From: Phyto melanocephala
Lineage: Eukaryota > Arthropoda > Insecta > Diptera > Rhinophoridae
Length of the DNA: 64,000 nt
Reading direction: 5' to 3'
Assembly: GCA_941918925.1 (NCBI GenBank)
Contig: OW799234.1
Location: 79,318,543 to 79,382,542 of the forward strand
A program made the translations under genes and the position numbers. The notes beneath the pieces are model-generated. The model did no database searches and was not told where the DNA came from. It saw only the letters and a list, made by a program, of their open reading frames with translations. Positions 22,566 through 33,735 of the stretch are shown piece by piece (the stretch's first letter is position 1; the number at the start of each line of letters is the position of its first letter).

Positions 22566-24306
22566 GTTTCATAGCTTGTGTTAATACCCTACTTTATCCA
22601 TATTGTTGAGTACCCAGGGTACCCGGGTACCCATATCAATATTTTAGTGAAAAAAAATACAATTTTTAATTAAAAATATCAAATGATATTTATGTTTAAA
22701 TATGATTTTTTAACTTTGAATTGCATAACGGCCAAAATTTTTAATTTTTTGTACATGAAATTATTTTTAGTATCACAGTTGCACATTTTTTGTAATTCGT
22801 GATACGTAAATGTATTATAATACGGGGGGTCATCAAGCTGCCGTTCACAAAAATTTACGTCAGCGAAGTGGACCTGATCGTAGCTCAGAAAAGTTATCTT
22901 TTAAAAAAGTATATCTTTTAAAATCACTGTACTACGCGACAAAAGGACTTACTAGATTTCACAACATAATGCGCTTTTTAAGATTTCATGACAACAATAC
23001 TCGCAGTCAACGTAAAAAAAGGCAACTCCAATTCGTCACTTATGGACAATGTTGAACGCAAGCTGATCCCAAATGTATAAACTGAGTGAGAATTTAACGT
23101 CTGATGAACAACTTTATCCTTATACAGGTCTAACAGGGTTTTCTCAATATACACCTTCAAAGCCGGCCAAGTATGGTATTTAAATATGGTGGATTTGCGA
23201 TGTTAAAAACTCCTATCATTTGCAGTGTATAATTTACACTGGCAAAAATAAAGATACCCCTGAAAAAAATCAGGGGGTAAGAGTTGTTAAAGAATTAACG
23301 TCGCCTTACCGCGGAAGTGGAAGAAATATCTGCATGGATAATTTTTAACTTCTCTGCCAATAGCGAAGCACTTGCTTGCTTCAAGGGAACTATATTCGTT
23401 CGTTTTTGGTTTTTTTGAAAAATTACCATCGTGTTCTTATGTACCAAAAAAAAAAAAAAACTGTAGTTATTTTAGCATTCAGACAAAGCTTTAGGTGACG
23501 ATATCAAAAAGAAACCCGACATTATGAATTTTTATAAAAGGAGTGGAGTTGACACTATGGATTAAATTGTAAGAAGATACAAAAGTCAGCGCCGAAGTAT
23601 GAGGTGGCCAGTGGCATTATTTTTCAATATGTTAGATATTGCTTCACTAGCATCATACATCATTTACTGTGAAAACAATAAAATGTTTGCGGAGGAAAAA
23701 ACTAAGATACGCCTCTTTATGCGTAAGCTATCTAAAGAACTTGCTAAGCCTATGATTGAAGCACGAATGACAAATGCCCAAGTAATGCATAATTATACAA
23801 CTAAACCTGCAAATGAAAGCATTTTGCGTTGCCAAGTATCACCCATTGCAGAGGATTGTAATAAATTTGAAAGAAAAAAGTTACGGGATCTTGTCACGTG
23901 TGCTACAAGCACAAACGCAAAACTTGGAAAAGCTGGGCGGAATGTGGACGGCCAGTTTGTGGATTACTTTCAAGACGTTTTCAAATGTACAGAATTTATT
24001 ATAAAAATAAATTTTCTAAATAAATAACATTTGGTTTATTCATACAATAATTTTTGATTCTTATATCCCATACAATTTGTATTGGATACTGGGGTGCCCG
24101 GGTGCGCATGTTGCGATGGTTAAAGTTTTAGCAAATTTTTTTGAGTAAAAGCAGAGCAAAAAATTAAATCTGCAGTTTTAGTTCGCTTTATTTTAAGTTA
24201 AATAACGACGATACAGAAGCTTGTTTAAAAATTTAATTGATAATATATTTTTTTCATGTAAATATACATAGGTGGGTACCCCGGTATCCGGGTATTAACA
24301 CAAGGG
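22566..24306 (+). mobile_element. piggyBac transposon 1
   Basis: TTAA lies outside both ends (22562-22565 and 24307-24310), the hallmark of piggyBac. The right end reversed reads CCCTTGTGTTAATACCC; the left has CTTGTGTTAATACCC after a small indel, giving imperfect terminal inverted repeats. Subterminal GGGTACCCGGGTACCC (22618-22633) on the left and GGGTACCCCGGTATCCGGG on the right add a second inverted motif. The interior carries one decayed transposase gene on the plus strand. A second motif GGGGTGCCCGGGTGCGC at about 24090 follows the gene. Confidence 0.85.
22810..24027 (+). pseudogene. piggyBac transposase pseudogene
   Basis: piggyBac transposase is a DDD recombinase that excises precisely at TTAA. 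In order: FHNIMRFLRFHDNNTRSQRK (N-terminal conserved block, 22955-23015); SDEQLYPYTG then QYTPSKPAKYGI and WWICDVKNSYHLQC (23100-23220), including the first catalytic Asp region; SPYRGSGRNICMDNFLTSLP (23300-23355) with the MDNF Asp; the RWPVALFFNMLDIASLASYI block (from 23599); and a cysteine-rich tail, CHVC...CGRPVC, readable only after a frame change near 23880. Stops and several frameshifts inactivate it. The downstream part from 23599 is still open for 142 codons. Confidence 0.88.
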
Positions 24307-24547
24307 TTAATGCCGCAGCATTAAAAGTGTTTGCTGTTTTGCCGCCCGATTTCACACTAGTCTCATATCTTATTGCACTGAGTTTTTTATTGCGTTATTC
24401 CATCATTTATTCTTTCTTGCATCCCAATTCTATATTTTTTCACCGGCAAAATTTAGTGAATAATATGGAGATATTGGAGATATTGATAATCTAATACCTT
24501 TCGCGTTTAATTGCATTGTTTTTTTTTTTTTTTTTAAATTTAAATTT

Positions 24548-25520
24548 ATGTGCCATTTTTCACATACTGGCGTTAAATTACTTTATTCTCATCTATGTGG
24601 TAGAAGTCAATTGGTATATTCTGGTTTGGAAAAATCAAACTGTTTCTCAATGACTCGTGGTGTGCCACAAGGATCAATTCTTGGTCCGCTATCATATACA
24701 ATATACTTCAATGACTTACACTATAGACCTAACTACTGTGGAGTGCAGATGTAAGCAGACGATGTAAAACTCCTTATTAGCTGCTCGCCATCGAATGTTA
24801 GTGAATGCTTAAATAAATTAAATCACGATCTTGACAAGGTACTTAAATTCGCGTCAACAAATGGTCTTTGTCTGAATGCGAAAAAAATCAAAAGCAATGA
24901 TGCTAATCAAACAAAATGATTTAGAGTATAACATACCACCAATAATTATGGTCCTTTCACTATCCAACTTGTTGAAAGTGCCAAAAGTCTGGAAGTAATT
25001 TTGAACAATAAACCTTCATGGTCAAATCATGTGAATGCCCTATGTGGAAAAGTGTACACTAGGCTCAGGAGTCGTTGAATGATTCTGTAATTTACACCAA
25101 TTGATATTCGCATGATGCTTGGCAAGACATATATACTACCCACTCTAATGTATGGATGTGAATCGTTTTCAAGTTGCGACTTAATGAACAGAAATAAACT
25201 TAAGGTTGCTCATAACAATGTTGCTAGATATGTTTACGGACGTTCAAGATTTAGTAGAATGTCTCAGTTTGTAATGCCGTACACTGTTATTTTCACATAA
25301 AATTATCTACACTCATCAACCAGCTTATCTTTACAGAAGGTTACAATTCTCAAGATTGAGTAGAGGCTATAGAATAAACTCCATTCGATTCTGTAAACAG
25401 ATATCTGAGAGACATTTTTATGTAAATGTAATTCGTCTCTGGAACGAACTTCCATCTCTACTCTAAATAAAAAACAATGCAAAGCACTTTAAATACGCAA
25501 TTTTTATATACTTTGGATAA
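24548..25520 (+). pseudogene. LINE reverse transcriptase fragment (active-site Tyr lost)
   Basis: 5'-truncated non-LTR retrotransposon. The frame reads TRGVPQGSILGPLSYTIYFN (RT motif B, 24650-24710), then reaches the catalytic motif as stop-ADDVKLL: the YADD tyrosine codon is now TAA (24752-24754). It continues LNKLNHDLDKVLKFASTNGL, then in other frames LVESAKSLEVILNNKPSWSN, MLGKTYILPTLMYGCESFSS and KVAHNNVARYVYGRSRFSRM, the post-RT thumb/C-terminal region. The tail runs through RLWNELPS-like sequence (about 25440) to an AAATA-rich 3' end at about 25790. Its clade is uncertain; the C-terminus resembles CR1/Jockey-type fly LINEs. Several stops and frameshifts. Confidence 0.8.
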
Positions 25521-25933
25521 ATAACAAAAAAAAAATAGATGCGTTGTACATAGATGACTTTATTTATATAATTATTTTGTGTAACTATTTTTCATATACA
25601 TAAATATATTATTATTATTTTTTATTCTAATTGTTTAATTTTATAATTTAGACAAAATCATTGTAAAATATTTTTTTTGGCCTTTTCTTCCCAGTACTAT
25701 TAAAAAGGATTGTATCTCGTTGTACTTTATTTTTCCTTATAAAAAAATAAATAAACAAATAAATAAATAAATAAATAAATTAATTAATAACAAGTAAGAG
25801 CACTATATTTGGCTGTGCCGAATCTTTTATACCCACCACCAATTTTGTGTACATTTAAAGAACAATATTTATTATTTTGTTAATCGCTATAGAATAATCT
25901 CTTTATAATAAAATATGTATCACTTTCTTTGTA

Positions 25934-26539
25934 GAGGGTGGTTAAATTTTAAGGGCCCATGTTTAAGGTGAACCACTTCTAAACTTAAACTTTTTTCTTG
26001 TATTTCATTTGACATTTCTCAATCTCAGACTAACTCAATTTGAACCGTGGAAAGATACGCAATCCAGCAACGCTTTTAATTATTAAAGATTTTTATAAAA
26101 ATGGGCGTTCAAATCAAAATGCATTTTGTGCACTTCGTGATTCTTTTGGTCAACATAATCGTTCGAATTCGTCCACAATCGTGAGAATTGTGAAAAATAT
26201 TTAAATGTCTGCAAAGCAGGTCTATATGAAATGTGAAAACATCCGTGAATGCCATCTTAGTTCGTTGAATGGGAAACATTACTGTTTTTCACGATAACGT
26301 GGCAAAAGAGCAAGCAACCTCGACTCATCATCGTGCCCAACAATTAAGCATCAACAGTGTCATTGAAAATTTGGACTATCGGATCGTGGTGTGCCGCCTA
26401 GGTTGGGGGCCATTTGGCCGATATTTTGTTCCATACATAATTGAAGCATACAAATATTATCATTATAAAAATAAATGATAATAATTTCATAATAATTTTA
26501 TTCAAAATCAACATAGTCCCTTAAAATTAAACCACCCAT
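25934..26539 (+). mobile_element. mariner-derived MITE, copy 1 (606 bp)
   Basis: Left end GAGGGTGGTTAAATTTTAAG and right end reversed ATGGGTGGTTTAATTTTAAG are inverted repeats of roughly 30 bp, flanked by TA on both sides (25932-25933 and 26540-26541). Inside, the start of a mariner transposase remains (helix-turn-helix region with NQNAFCALRDSFGQHNRSNS, from 26110) and then the last codons GHLADILFHT and stop (about 26406-26436). The catalytic middle is gone, so it is an internally deleted, non-autonomous element. It sits inside a DINE; the other DINE at 33870-33900 shows the uninterrupted sequence around that TA. Confidence 0.88.
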
Positions 26540-27169
26540 TATAACTTCGGTATGCTAGTAAAATGTTTTCGTAAATTTAGTCTTTCAATGAAAGTGGCCG
26601 TTAAAATACGCGTGTCAATAAAGTTTCTGCTAATAAACATAACTTATATATTTCAATATAGTCCTTTAGTATTCCAAAATCTTTATTCATAGAGAATTTA
26701 CATGAATTTAAGAAAAAGAAAGTGAATTTAAGGTTAAATTTTAAGGGCCACAGGGTGATTTAAAATATACATTCTCTGCATTTTTCTAAAACGGGAAATT
26801 TATAAGTAAGATTTTGATTTTTAAACTTCTATAACATTTTGCTTTTAAAAGATTTTCAAACGAAATAAGTTTTGTATAATTTTAAAATTTGTTAGCCATA
26901 AGCACATGAAAATAAATTGTTTATAATGTTTAGAGATAATTTTTTTTGACTTAGGTCAAAATTTTCCTAAATTCCCATTTTTAATAGAGCATAACTTCAG
27001 GAGAACATAAGCATAAGTTGTTAGCATGCCATCTAGTAGTTGCTAGTAGAGTCATCTATCTTATCATCTTTATCTTATATTTAGCTACAGCACAATAAAT
27101 GGCGCAGTGTAAGATGAATAAATGCTAATATATATGACTAATATATTTTTATAAATATTTAAGGAAACA

Positions 27170-28175
27170 AGTGTGCGCGGCACATCTATTTTCCGTTATA
27201 ACGAAGACTTTGACCAAAAAGCCATGTTTGCAAAATTTTAGAATCGTACATATAGTTTTGTCAGTTTTATTATGTTTTAAATTTGAAATATACACTGTGC
27301 GGTATAAATTTTCGTACATTTTTATCTATAACTCTTTTCCTAATTCATAGATTTAAGCGATTTTCAGGGAAAAATATTCTTTTGACTCGATAAATATATA
27401 TTCGAAGTTTCATGACTACGTTTATGCGTCTGGACACAATTCAAAAGTGAAAGTGGGCGTTATAGTAGGCGTGTCAAATTTGTTTTTGCTAATGAGTACA
27501 ACTTAGGTGTTTCAATATAGTCCTTTATTATTTTAAAATCTTTATTAATAGAGAAATTATATGAATTTTAGGTAAAACGTTATATGGGAGATGGGCTTAA
27601 AAGTGGGCGTGGCACCTTAATTTTTTGGCATAGTAATGAAATTGGCTAGGGGGATAGTCGTAGCAAAATTTATCATCATACCTCTAATTTTAGCGGTTTT
27701 ATGAGCTTTTAAATTTCATTAACGGTAGATAACGTGAAAAGTGGGCGTTATAGTAGGCGTGTCAAAGTTATTTTTGCGAATGAGTACAACTGAGGTGTTG
27801 CAATATAGGCCTTTATTATTCCAAAATCTTTATTAATAGAGAAATTATATGAATTTTAGTTAAAACGTTATATGGGAGGTGGGCGTAAAAGTGGGCGTGG
27901 CACATTGATTTGCCGTTACAAAAAAGCGTGTCACCAGAAAGCAAAGTGTGCAAAATTTCAGAGTCGTACATTTAATTTTGTTCCTTTTATGACGTTTTTG
28001 TTTTTAAATATACCGAAAAATACACTGTGCGGTATAAATTTTCGTACATTTTGATCGATAACTCCTCTTCTAATGCATAAATTTAGACAATTTTCGGGGA
28101 AAAATATTGCCTTTACCCAGGAAATATATATTCGAAGTTTCATGAGTCTACGTTAAGGCGTTTGGACACAATTCC
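27170..28175 (+). repeat. internal direct repeats of the DINE
   Basis: The stretch with ACACTGTGCGGTATAAATTT occurs at about 27292 and 28021, and the stretch with GGGCGTTATAGTAGGCGTGT at about 27457 and 27745. Together they show a partial tandem duplication within the element. Confidence 0.75.
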
Positions 28176-28584
28176 ATTTTATTCGATGTTCGAAGGACAC
28201 GGTTTTTTCGACCTACTCTTGCTTTTCGAGCTCTCTTCCTAATATTCCGATTTAGCCCATTTTCAATACCAAACAAACCTTTTCTATAAGAAAGATTCTG
28301 GCAAAATTTGAGCCCCCTAGCTTTTTCGGTGCGACCTCTATCGTGCTTTCAACAGACGGACAGACGGACGGACATAGCTAGATCGTCATAAAATCAAACC
28401 ACGCTTTAGAATATATATACTTTATGGGGTCTAAAATGGATATTTCGATGTGTTACAAACGGAATGACAAAATGAATATACCCCCACCATTTTTTTGGTG
28501 GCGGGTATAAAAAAATTTAAAGAAATAATTAAACTTCATGCTCTAGACGAAAAGATTTTGTAGAAAAAAAATTTAATTAAAAAT

Positions 28585-28995
28585 GTATGGCTTGCATCTG
28601 TATAAGATGCAGCTGATGGAACAATTAAGCCCAGTGAGTTATCAATTGCGTAGTGTGTTCGCGAAATGGGATAAAAATCGACTGTAGATTGAAACTGATT
28701 TTATAGCGAAATTGTCTCAAGCGATGAGACGCATTTCTAAACTAAGAGAAATATTCATATTCAAGGAGACAACAATCCTCATGAGACTTGAGAGTTACTG
28801 TCTGCATCGGTAGATTTTCTTGCAAATCTGATTACAATATTACCATGAATGACTTTAATAATATGAAACTGGTTATGCTCGAAACAGTAGTGTAAAATTG
28901 GACTGACGTGCTGACGTCCATTAGGCGCTGTCGCGAAGGATATACACCGGAACTTATTTGTGAGTTTATGAAGCCAATAATTGGTTGTGTTTAAA
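28585..28995 (+). pseudogene. mariner transposase remnant
   Basis: A degraded frame reads YKMQLMEQLSPVSYQLRSVF, corresponding to the mariner linker (YKIQL.QEL.P.DY..RR.F), and then, after a frame change, SDETHF with the first catalytic Asp and NNPHETRELL. The same linker block occurs at 50710-50800 in another fragment, so both are one subfamily. Many stops; no element ends seen. Downstream to 29000 nothing more of the enzyme is clear. Confidence 0.6.
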
Positions 28996-28999
28996 TGTT

Positions 29000-30179
29000 T
29001 AAATTTTTCTTGCTATAAAAGATATACCCAATATTATCAATTTAATAAAAGTCGTAAAAGAAGAATCTACGCGTTGGGACATATCAAATAGGATTTTTAT
29101 TTTTTTTTCTTGAGCCACTTTTATGAGCCATACATAGACACAATCTAAGTTCTCATATGAATAACACAGATACAGCATTAATATCACCAAACAACTATAT
29201 AATAATAAATAAAAGTGCGATGAAAATCTAAAAAAATTAAAATTATTTTATAAATATAGTCAGACGTTGATGTCCATAAGTATGTATGTACGAAATAATA
29301 AAATTACATTCAAATTAGGTTGGCTTTTATTTAGATTTTTTTTATAAAAACCTTTACATTAGTAATGGACAATTATTTTGGAAATAAAAAATAAAAAATA
29401 TTGCTGCAGAAAACTTAACCAGAAATTGAGTGAGGCATTAGTTGGCTTAAGTAATAAATATGTCCGAATTGGTTTTGGATTATAACATTTTATATTGTTT
29501 GACTGAATGACTGACTAATTTATGATTACACAGCCTAAACGCAAATAGCTAGAGACTTAAAATTTTGAGAGAAGGTTTTTCTTTAAATGTGTAAATCCAC
29601 TCAGAATTAACTTGAAAAGACATTGAAATCTAAATATTATTTTGGTACTATTTTAGTACTTTAAACCAAATAAGCATAGGAAAAATATTTAAATTATACT
29701 CGTCTTTTTTACATTCTTTAAGTAAAAATTTTCGTGAATCGCACTATAGGACATGAACTGATTTTGAAAATGACCTTTTAGAATGTGAATATATATTAAT
29801 TATGTATATTAAGGTAACATTTTTAGAAACTCCTAGTGGATAAATATTTGAATGAAATCTTTAATAGGAGCATATTTGTAAGGAAGTTTTGTAGAAAGAG
29901 GAGAATCAGGGAAAACAATTTAGTACTTTGTAGAACATATTTGTGCTTATGATAAAAAGAGTAGGTTTATTTTCAATTATATCATTAAAAATATTTTATT
30001 GCAAGATAGAAATTTAGACATTATAAGCTTGAAATTTTTATATTGATGTGGAAAACACAAAAATATACTTATTGTTATTTTATGAATTATGATTTAGGAA
30101 AGCAGGCACTTCTGATTTAAGTTGAGATTATAATAAAATGGATAAACCAAAATGACTTCTTTATTTTTTATGTACATCT
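29000..30179. other. AT-rich DNA, nothing recognised
   Basis: No coding signal or bounded repeat. Confidence 0.5.
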
Positions 30180-30470
30180 TAGACTTATCCAAAAACCTTT
30201 ACGAAGAAAAGCATGTAATATCTACAAATATTTACAAGCGTGTCTATAAATTATCTGAAGACTGAAAAATTTTCTTTTTTATGGTAAAGGCAGTTGTGCT
30301 TATTTGCTCGTATCACACAAAGTTAAAAGACGGTTGTGCTGATTTTCTGTAATGACATTAGAAGTCTTCAAAAAACTGATTTAAACATAGACACAGACGG
30401 ACAATGCTTAATTGACTTCCGTAGTCATAAACTTTTATAAAACAAAAATATTTTTTGAAAACTTAATTTA
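30180..30470 (+). repeat. very diverged DINE-1-like remnant
   Basis: Keeps CTCGTATCACACAAAGTTA, TAGACACAGACGGACAATGC, TTAATTGACTTCC and CATAAACTTTT in the order expected for the 3' half of the family. A similarly diverged relative is at 44640-44960. Confidence 0.5.
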
Positions 30471-30763
30471 AATTATTTCAATTTATGTTGCCTTTATACT
30501 GAGCGAAATCTAGTAGATTTGATTTAGAATCTTTATTAAAATCTATACCGTTTATACCACTGTTTTTTGACATTTTGCAAGATTTCGTTTTCAAACCAAT
30601 ATATTTATTTACAAGGTGATCTAAGAGGTTCTCTATTCTCTACTTCTCCAAAATTCAAACTCCATATAAAAAAAAAGCAAGCAATAAAATACTTGTTCAA
30701 TTGCAACCACCTTATATATTAGGATTGAGTTTTTTTTATGCAGCGTAGTATATTTTATTACAA
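30471..30763. other. AT-rich DNA flanking the Helitron
   Basis: No coding signal. The base before the Helitron (30763) is A and the base after it (31630) is T, the usual Helitron target. Confidence 0.5.
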
Positions 30764-31629
30764 TCTATATATATAAAAGTGAAACTCTGTGTGTGTGTGT
30801 TAGCTATAGTCGCCGAAACTGTAAAACCGATCGGGCTGAAACTTTGGTAAGTTGTTGTACACATACCAGGGAGTGTTTATGGGTGGTGAAAAAAGTGGGC
30901 GGGGCCACGCCCATAAAAAATTAGTTATCATTTTTAGCTATTTGCACTTGATCGATTTTTCTGAAACTTTGCACACATATCGAGCTGTCATGACGAAATA
31001 ATTTCGTGATAAGAAAAGTGGGCGGGGCCACGCCCCTAAAAAAGTTTTAATTTTGAGGTACTTGCACTGGACCGATTTTTCTGAAACTTGGCACACATAT
31101 TAAGCTGTCATGACCTTATAATTACGTGATTAGAAAAGTGGGCAGGGCCACGCCCATAAAAAAAAGTTTATAATTTTGAGGTACTTACACTGGACCTATT
31201 TTTCTGAAACTTTGCACACATACTAAGCTGTCATGACTTTACAATTTTGTGATTAGAAAAGTGGGCAATGCCACGCCTATAAAAAAAAGGTATCATTTTG
31301 AGGTACTTGCACTGCACCGATTTTTCTGAAACTTTGCACACATATTGAGCTATTATGACTTTACAATTTCGTGATTAGAAAAGTGGACAGTGCCACGCCT
31401 TTAAAAAAAAGGTATCATTTTGAGGTACTTGCACTGGACCGATTTTTCTGAAACTTTGTACACATATTGAGCTGTTATGACTTTAAAATTTCGTGACTAG
31501 AAAAGTGGGCAGTGCCACGCCCATAAAACAGATTATAATTTTTAGTTTTTGGCACTTGATATTCAATTAAAATTCACAATGCATTTTGATTCATTAAGGG
31601 GCGTAGCAACGCGCGCCGGGCTTTTCTAG
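30764..31629 (+). mobile_element. non-autonomous Helitron (copy H1, complete)
   Basis: Starts TCTATATATATAAAAGTG and ends CTAG, inserted between A and T, as canonical Helitrons do. Near the 3' end GGCGTAGCAACGCGCGCC can form a short GCGT/ACGC hairpin, about 20 bp before CTAG. The 866-bp interior is a 5' GT microsatellite followed by about five tandem units of 115-125 bp. Each has GTGGGC..GGCCACGCCC-type sequence, then a TGAGGTACTTGCACTGGACC-like segment, then TTTTTCTGAAACTTTGCACA, then GAGCTGTCATGAC. No coding capacity; it must use Rep-helicase from another copy. Copies H2, H3 and the end of H4 share the termini. Confidence 0.88.
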
Positions 31630-31654
31630 TTTAATATAAACCACAGCTGCATCA

Positions 31655-31785
31655 CGAAGTAGTACTAGATTTCAAGTAGGAGTATATTTCGTTTTGTATG
31701 GGTAATCTGGTAGAAATTAACAAGTTTTCGCTCAAAATCCCAAAGTACTAGATTTTGTGTAGGTGTAAATGCAGTTTTAAGCTTA
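31655..31785 (+). repeat. short direct repeat after the Helitron
   Basis: AGTACTAGATTTCAAGTAGG at about 31661 is repeated as AGTACTAGATTTTGTGTAGG at about 31744, both followed by similar A/T sequence. Origin unknown. Confidence 0.5.
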
Positions 31786-32444
31786 CTTGGATTTATAGGA
31801 ATATTTCTGATGCGCTTGGTTTTGATCATTACCATCTTTCCTCGGTCATATCGTTTTGTATTCTGCTTATGTTTATATTTTACTTATTTTTATACCCGCC
31901 ACCAAAAAAATGGTGGGGGTATATTCATTTTTGTCATTCCGTTTGTAACACATCGAAAAAAAAATTGTACGAAAATTTATACCGCACAGTGTATTTTTCG
32001 GTACATAAAATTTAAAATCTAATAAAACTGACAAAATTAGATGTACGATTCTGAAATTTTGCAAACATTGCTTTTGGGTCAAAGGTTTTTCTCTCACTGA
32101 AAATAAATGGGACACGCCATAATTAAATTCATAAATTTTCTTTATGAATAAAGATTTGGGAATAATAAAGGACTATCTTAGTTGTATTCATTAGCAGAAA
32201 TAACTTCAACACGCCTACTAATACGCCCACTTTTCACGTTATCTACTGTTAATTACATTTAAAAGCTTATAAAACCGACAAAATTACAGGTATGATGATG
32301 AAATTTACAGATATCCTGACTATATTGACAGTCCTACTTTAACGCCCACTTTCATTAAAAGTCTAAGGGCCATTTTTACAACCTGCCTTTAGTTAAAGGT
32401 TTGATTTTTTATACCCGATAAATAGCTTAGCATTATTTGAACTA

Positions 32445-33735
32445 CCATTTTTTATTTCTTTTTTATTTATTTATTTAAGTTAGTCTATGGTATAAATCCT
32501 TACAGACTATTAAAATAAAGTGACAGATATATATTACAATTACGAATTTAAAAACACTATGATATTTCTCTTAATAATATTAACACTAACAGAAAAGTCA
32601 ATTAAATGATAAAGATTATTAAAATCGCAACAAATTATTCTAAAAGGATTATCATTAGCATCATTTCGACGAAAAAATTGCACGTGCAATGGGTTGAAAT
32701 TTCTAGTTGGACGAGGTGGAATATTGAATGATAAGTTGTTTAGCAGGAAACTAGAGCATATGTCTCCGTTAATCAATTTGATAATAAACGTTACATTTAG
32801 CATTGTTCTACGGCTCTGTAGAGTATGAAGTTTAAGTAGTGCAAGTCTTGATTTGTAAGATGGTAAATTTTAAACACTATTTCGAAAAAGGTGACGTTAG
32901 CAAAACAACAGAAATTGTTTCTGTACAGACTCAATTTTATCAGAGTACAAATTATATTGAGGATTCCAGATAATTGAACCGAATTCTAATATTGGCCTTA
33001 CTAAAGATGTACAGAGCTGTTTAGTGATGTAAGGGTCTGAAAATTCCTTGGCCCAGCGTTTTATGAAAGCAAGAACCCCACGAGCTTTATTAGATATTAG
33101 GGTAATATGCTGATTAAAATAAAGTTTAACATCAAATAGAATACCCAAATCAACTATTGAATCAACCAGTTCCAGTTTGTAACCATTCAAGAAGAATGAG
33201 CTTATTTCTTCTGTTTTACGGGAAAAGTGCATGTGTTTACATTTATTTAAATTCAAATCCATTAAGTTAGTATTACACCATACAAAGAAACTATCTAAGT
33301 CTTGTTGCAGCAGATTATAATTACCACAGTTATTACCGATATGAAAAATTTTTACGTCATCTGCGTACATAAGAACATTAGAAAAATTAATAGCGTTTTG
33401 AAGATCATTTATAAACAGGGTAAATAAAATTGGACCAAGATGGCTGCCTTGTGGAACTCCAGATTTAACTGTTATAAGTTTAGATAGAGTATTATTGAAG
33501 CAAACACGTTGGTTTCTGTCCGTTAGATATGATTTAATCCAAGCCAAACTATTATTGGTAAATCCCAACAAATTAATCTTTTTGATTAACAGAATATGGT
33601 TGACTTTATCAAAAGCTTTATTAAAGTCCGTGTAGATGACGTCAGTACACTGACCATTAGCAAATCCTCGATTAAATAAGTATGTCAATTGTAGAAGATT
33701 TGTTGTAATTATTGTTGGCAATAATAATATTTAAT
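32445..33735 (-). mobile_element. 5'-truncated CR1/L2-like LINE nested in the DINE
   Basis: Minus-strand retrotransposon copy ending in AAATAAATAAATAAAAAAG (reverse strand, about 32460-32478), typical of LINE 3' tails of this group. It starts abruptly in the reverse transcriptase, so the endonuclease is missing. Both sides are DINE sequence. A clean target duplication could not be defined because the flanks are A/T-rich. Confidence 0.7.
32540..33721 (-). pseudogene. LINE reverse transcriptase, one frame with two stops
   Basis: Read from 33721 downward in a single frame of 394 codons. RT motif A: YTDFNKAFDKVNH (about residues 30-42). Motif B: VKSGVPQGSHLGPILFTLFI (about 85-104). Motif C: LMYADDVKIF (about 115-124), an intact YADD. 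Then LNLNKCKHMHFSRK, VDLGILFDVKLYFNQHI and RWAKEFSDPYITKQL (thumb), then SRRTMLNVTFIIKLINGDIC and PFRIICCDFNNLYHLIDFSV at the C-terminus, a tail common in fly CR1/L2-like LINEs. Only two TAA stops (32883-32885 and 32856-32858), right after LLFC and NSV, interrupt it, so it decayed recently compared with other LINE pieces here. N-terminal endonuclease absent. Confidence 0.85.

Larger units (their letters stand above)
25790..28509 (+). repeat. long DINE-1-like (Helentron-derived) element, both ends
   Basis: 5' end: CAAGTAAGAGCACTATATT with the hairpin ATTTGGCTGTGCCGAAT (25807-25823) and TTTTATACCCACCACC. 3' end: GGACAGACGGACGGACATAG, TATACTTTATGGGGTC, TTACAAACGGAATGACAAAA and a terminal hairpin (28477-28509) with arms TATACCC-CCACC and GGTGG-GGGTATA. 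The interior holds repeated GTGGGCGT-type motifs (GTGGGCGTGGCAC), characteristic of fly DINE-1/INE-1 repeats. Two blocks about 730 bp apart (27170-27450 and 27900-28175) are direct copies, so part of the 2.7 kb comes from internal duplication. A MITE inserted at 25934-26539. No coding capacity; such elements are thought to borrow Helentron replication proteins. Confidence 0.8.

Noticed and set aside
30880..31560. CRISPR array, because of regularly spaced units
   Set aside because: The units are 115-125 bp, imperfect, without unique spacers, and sit between Helitron termini in insect DNA.
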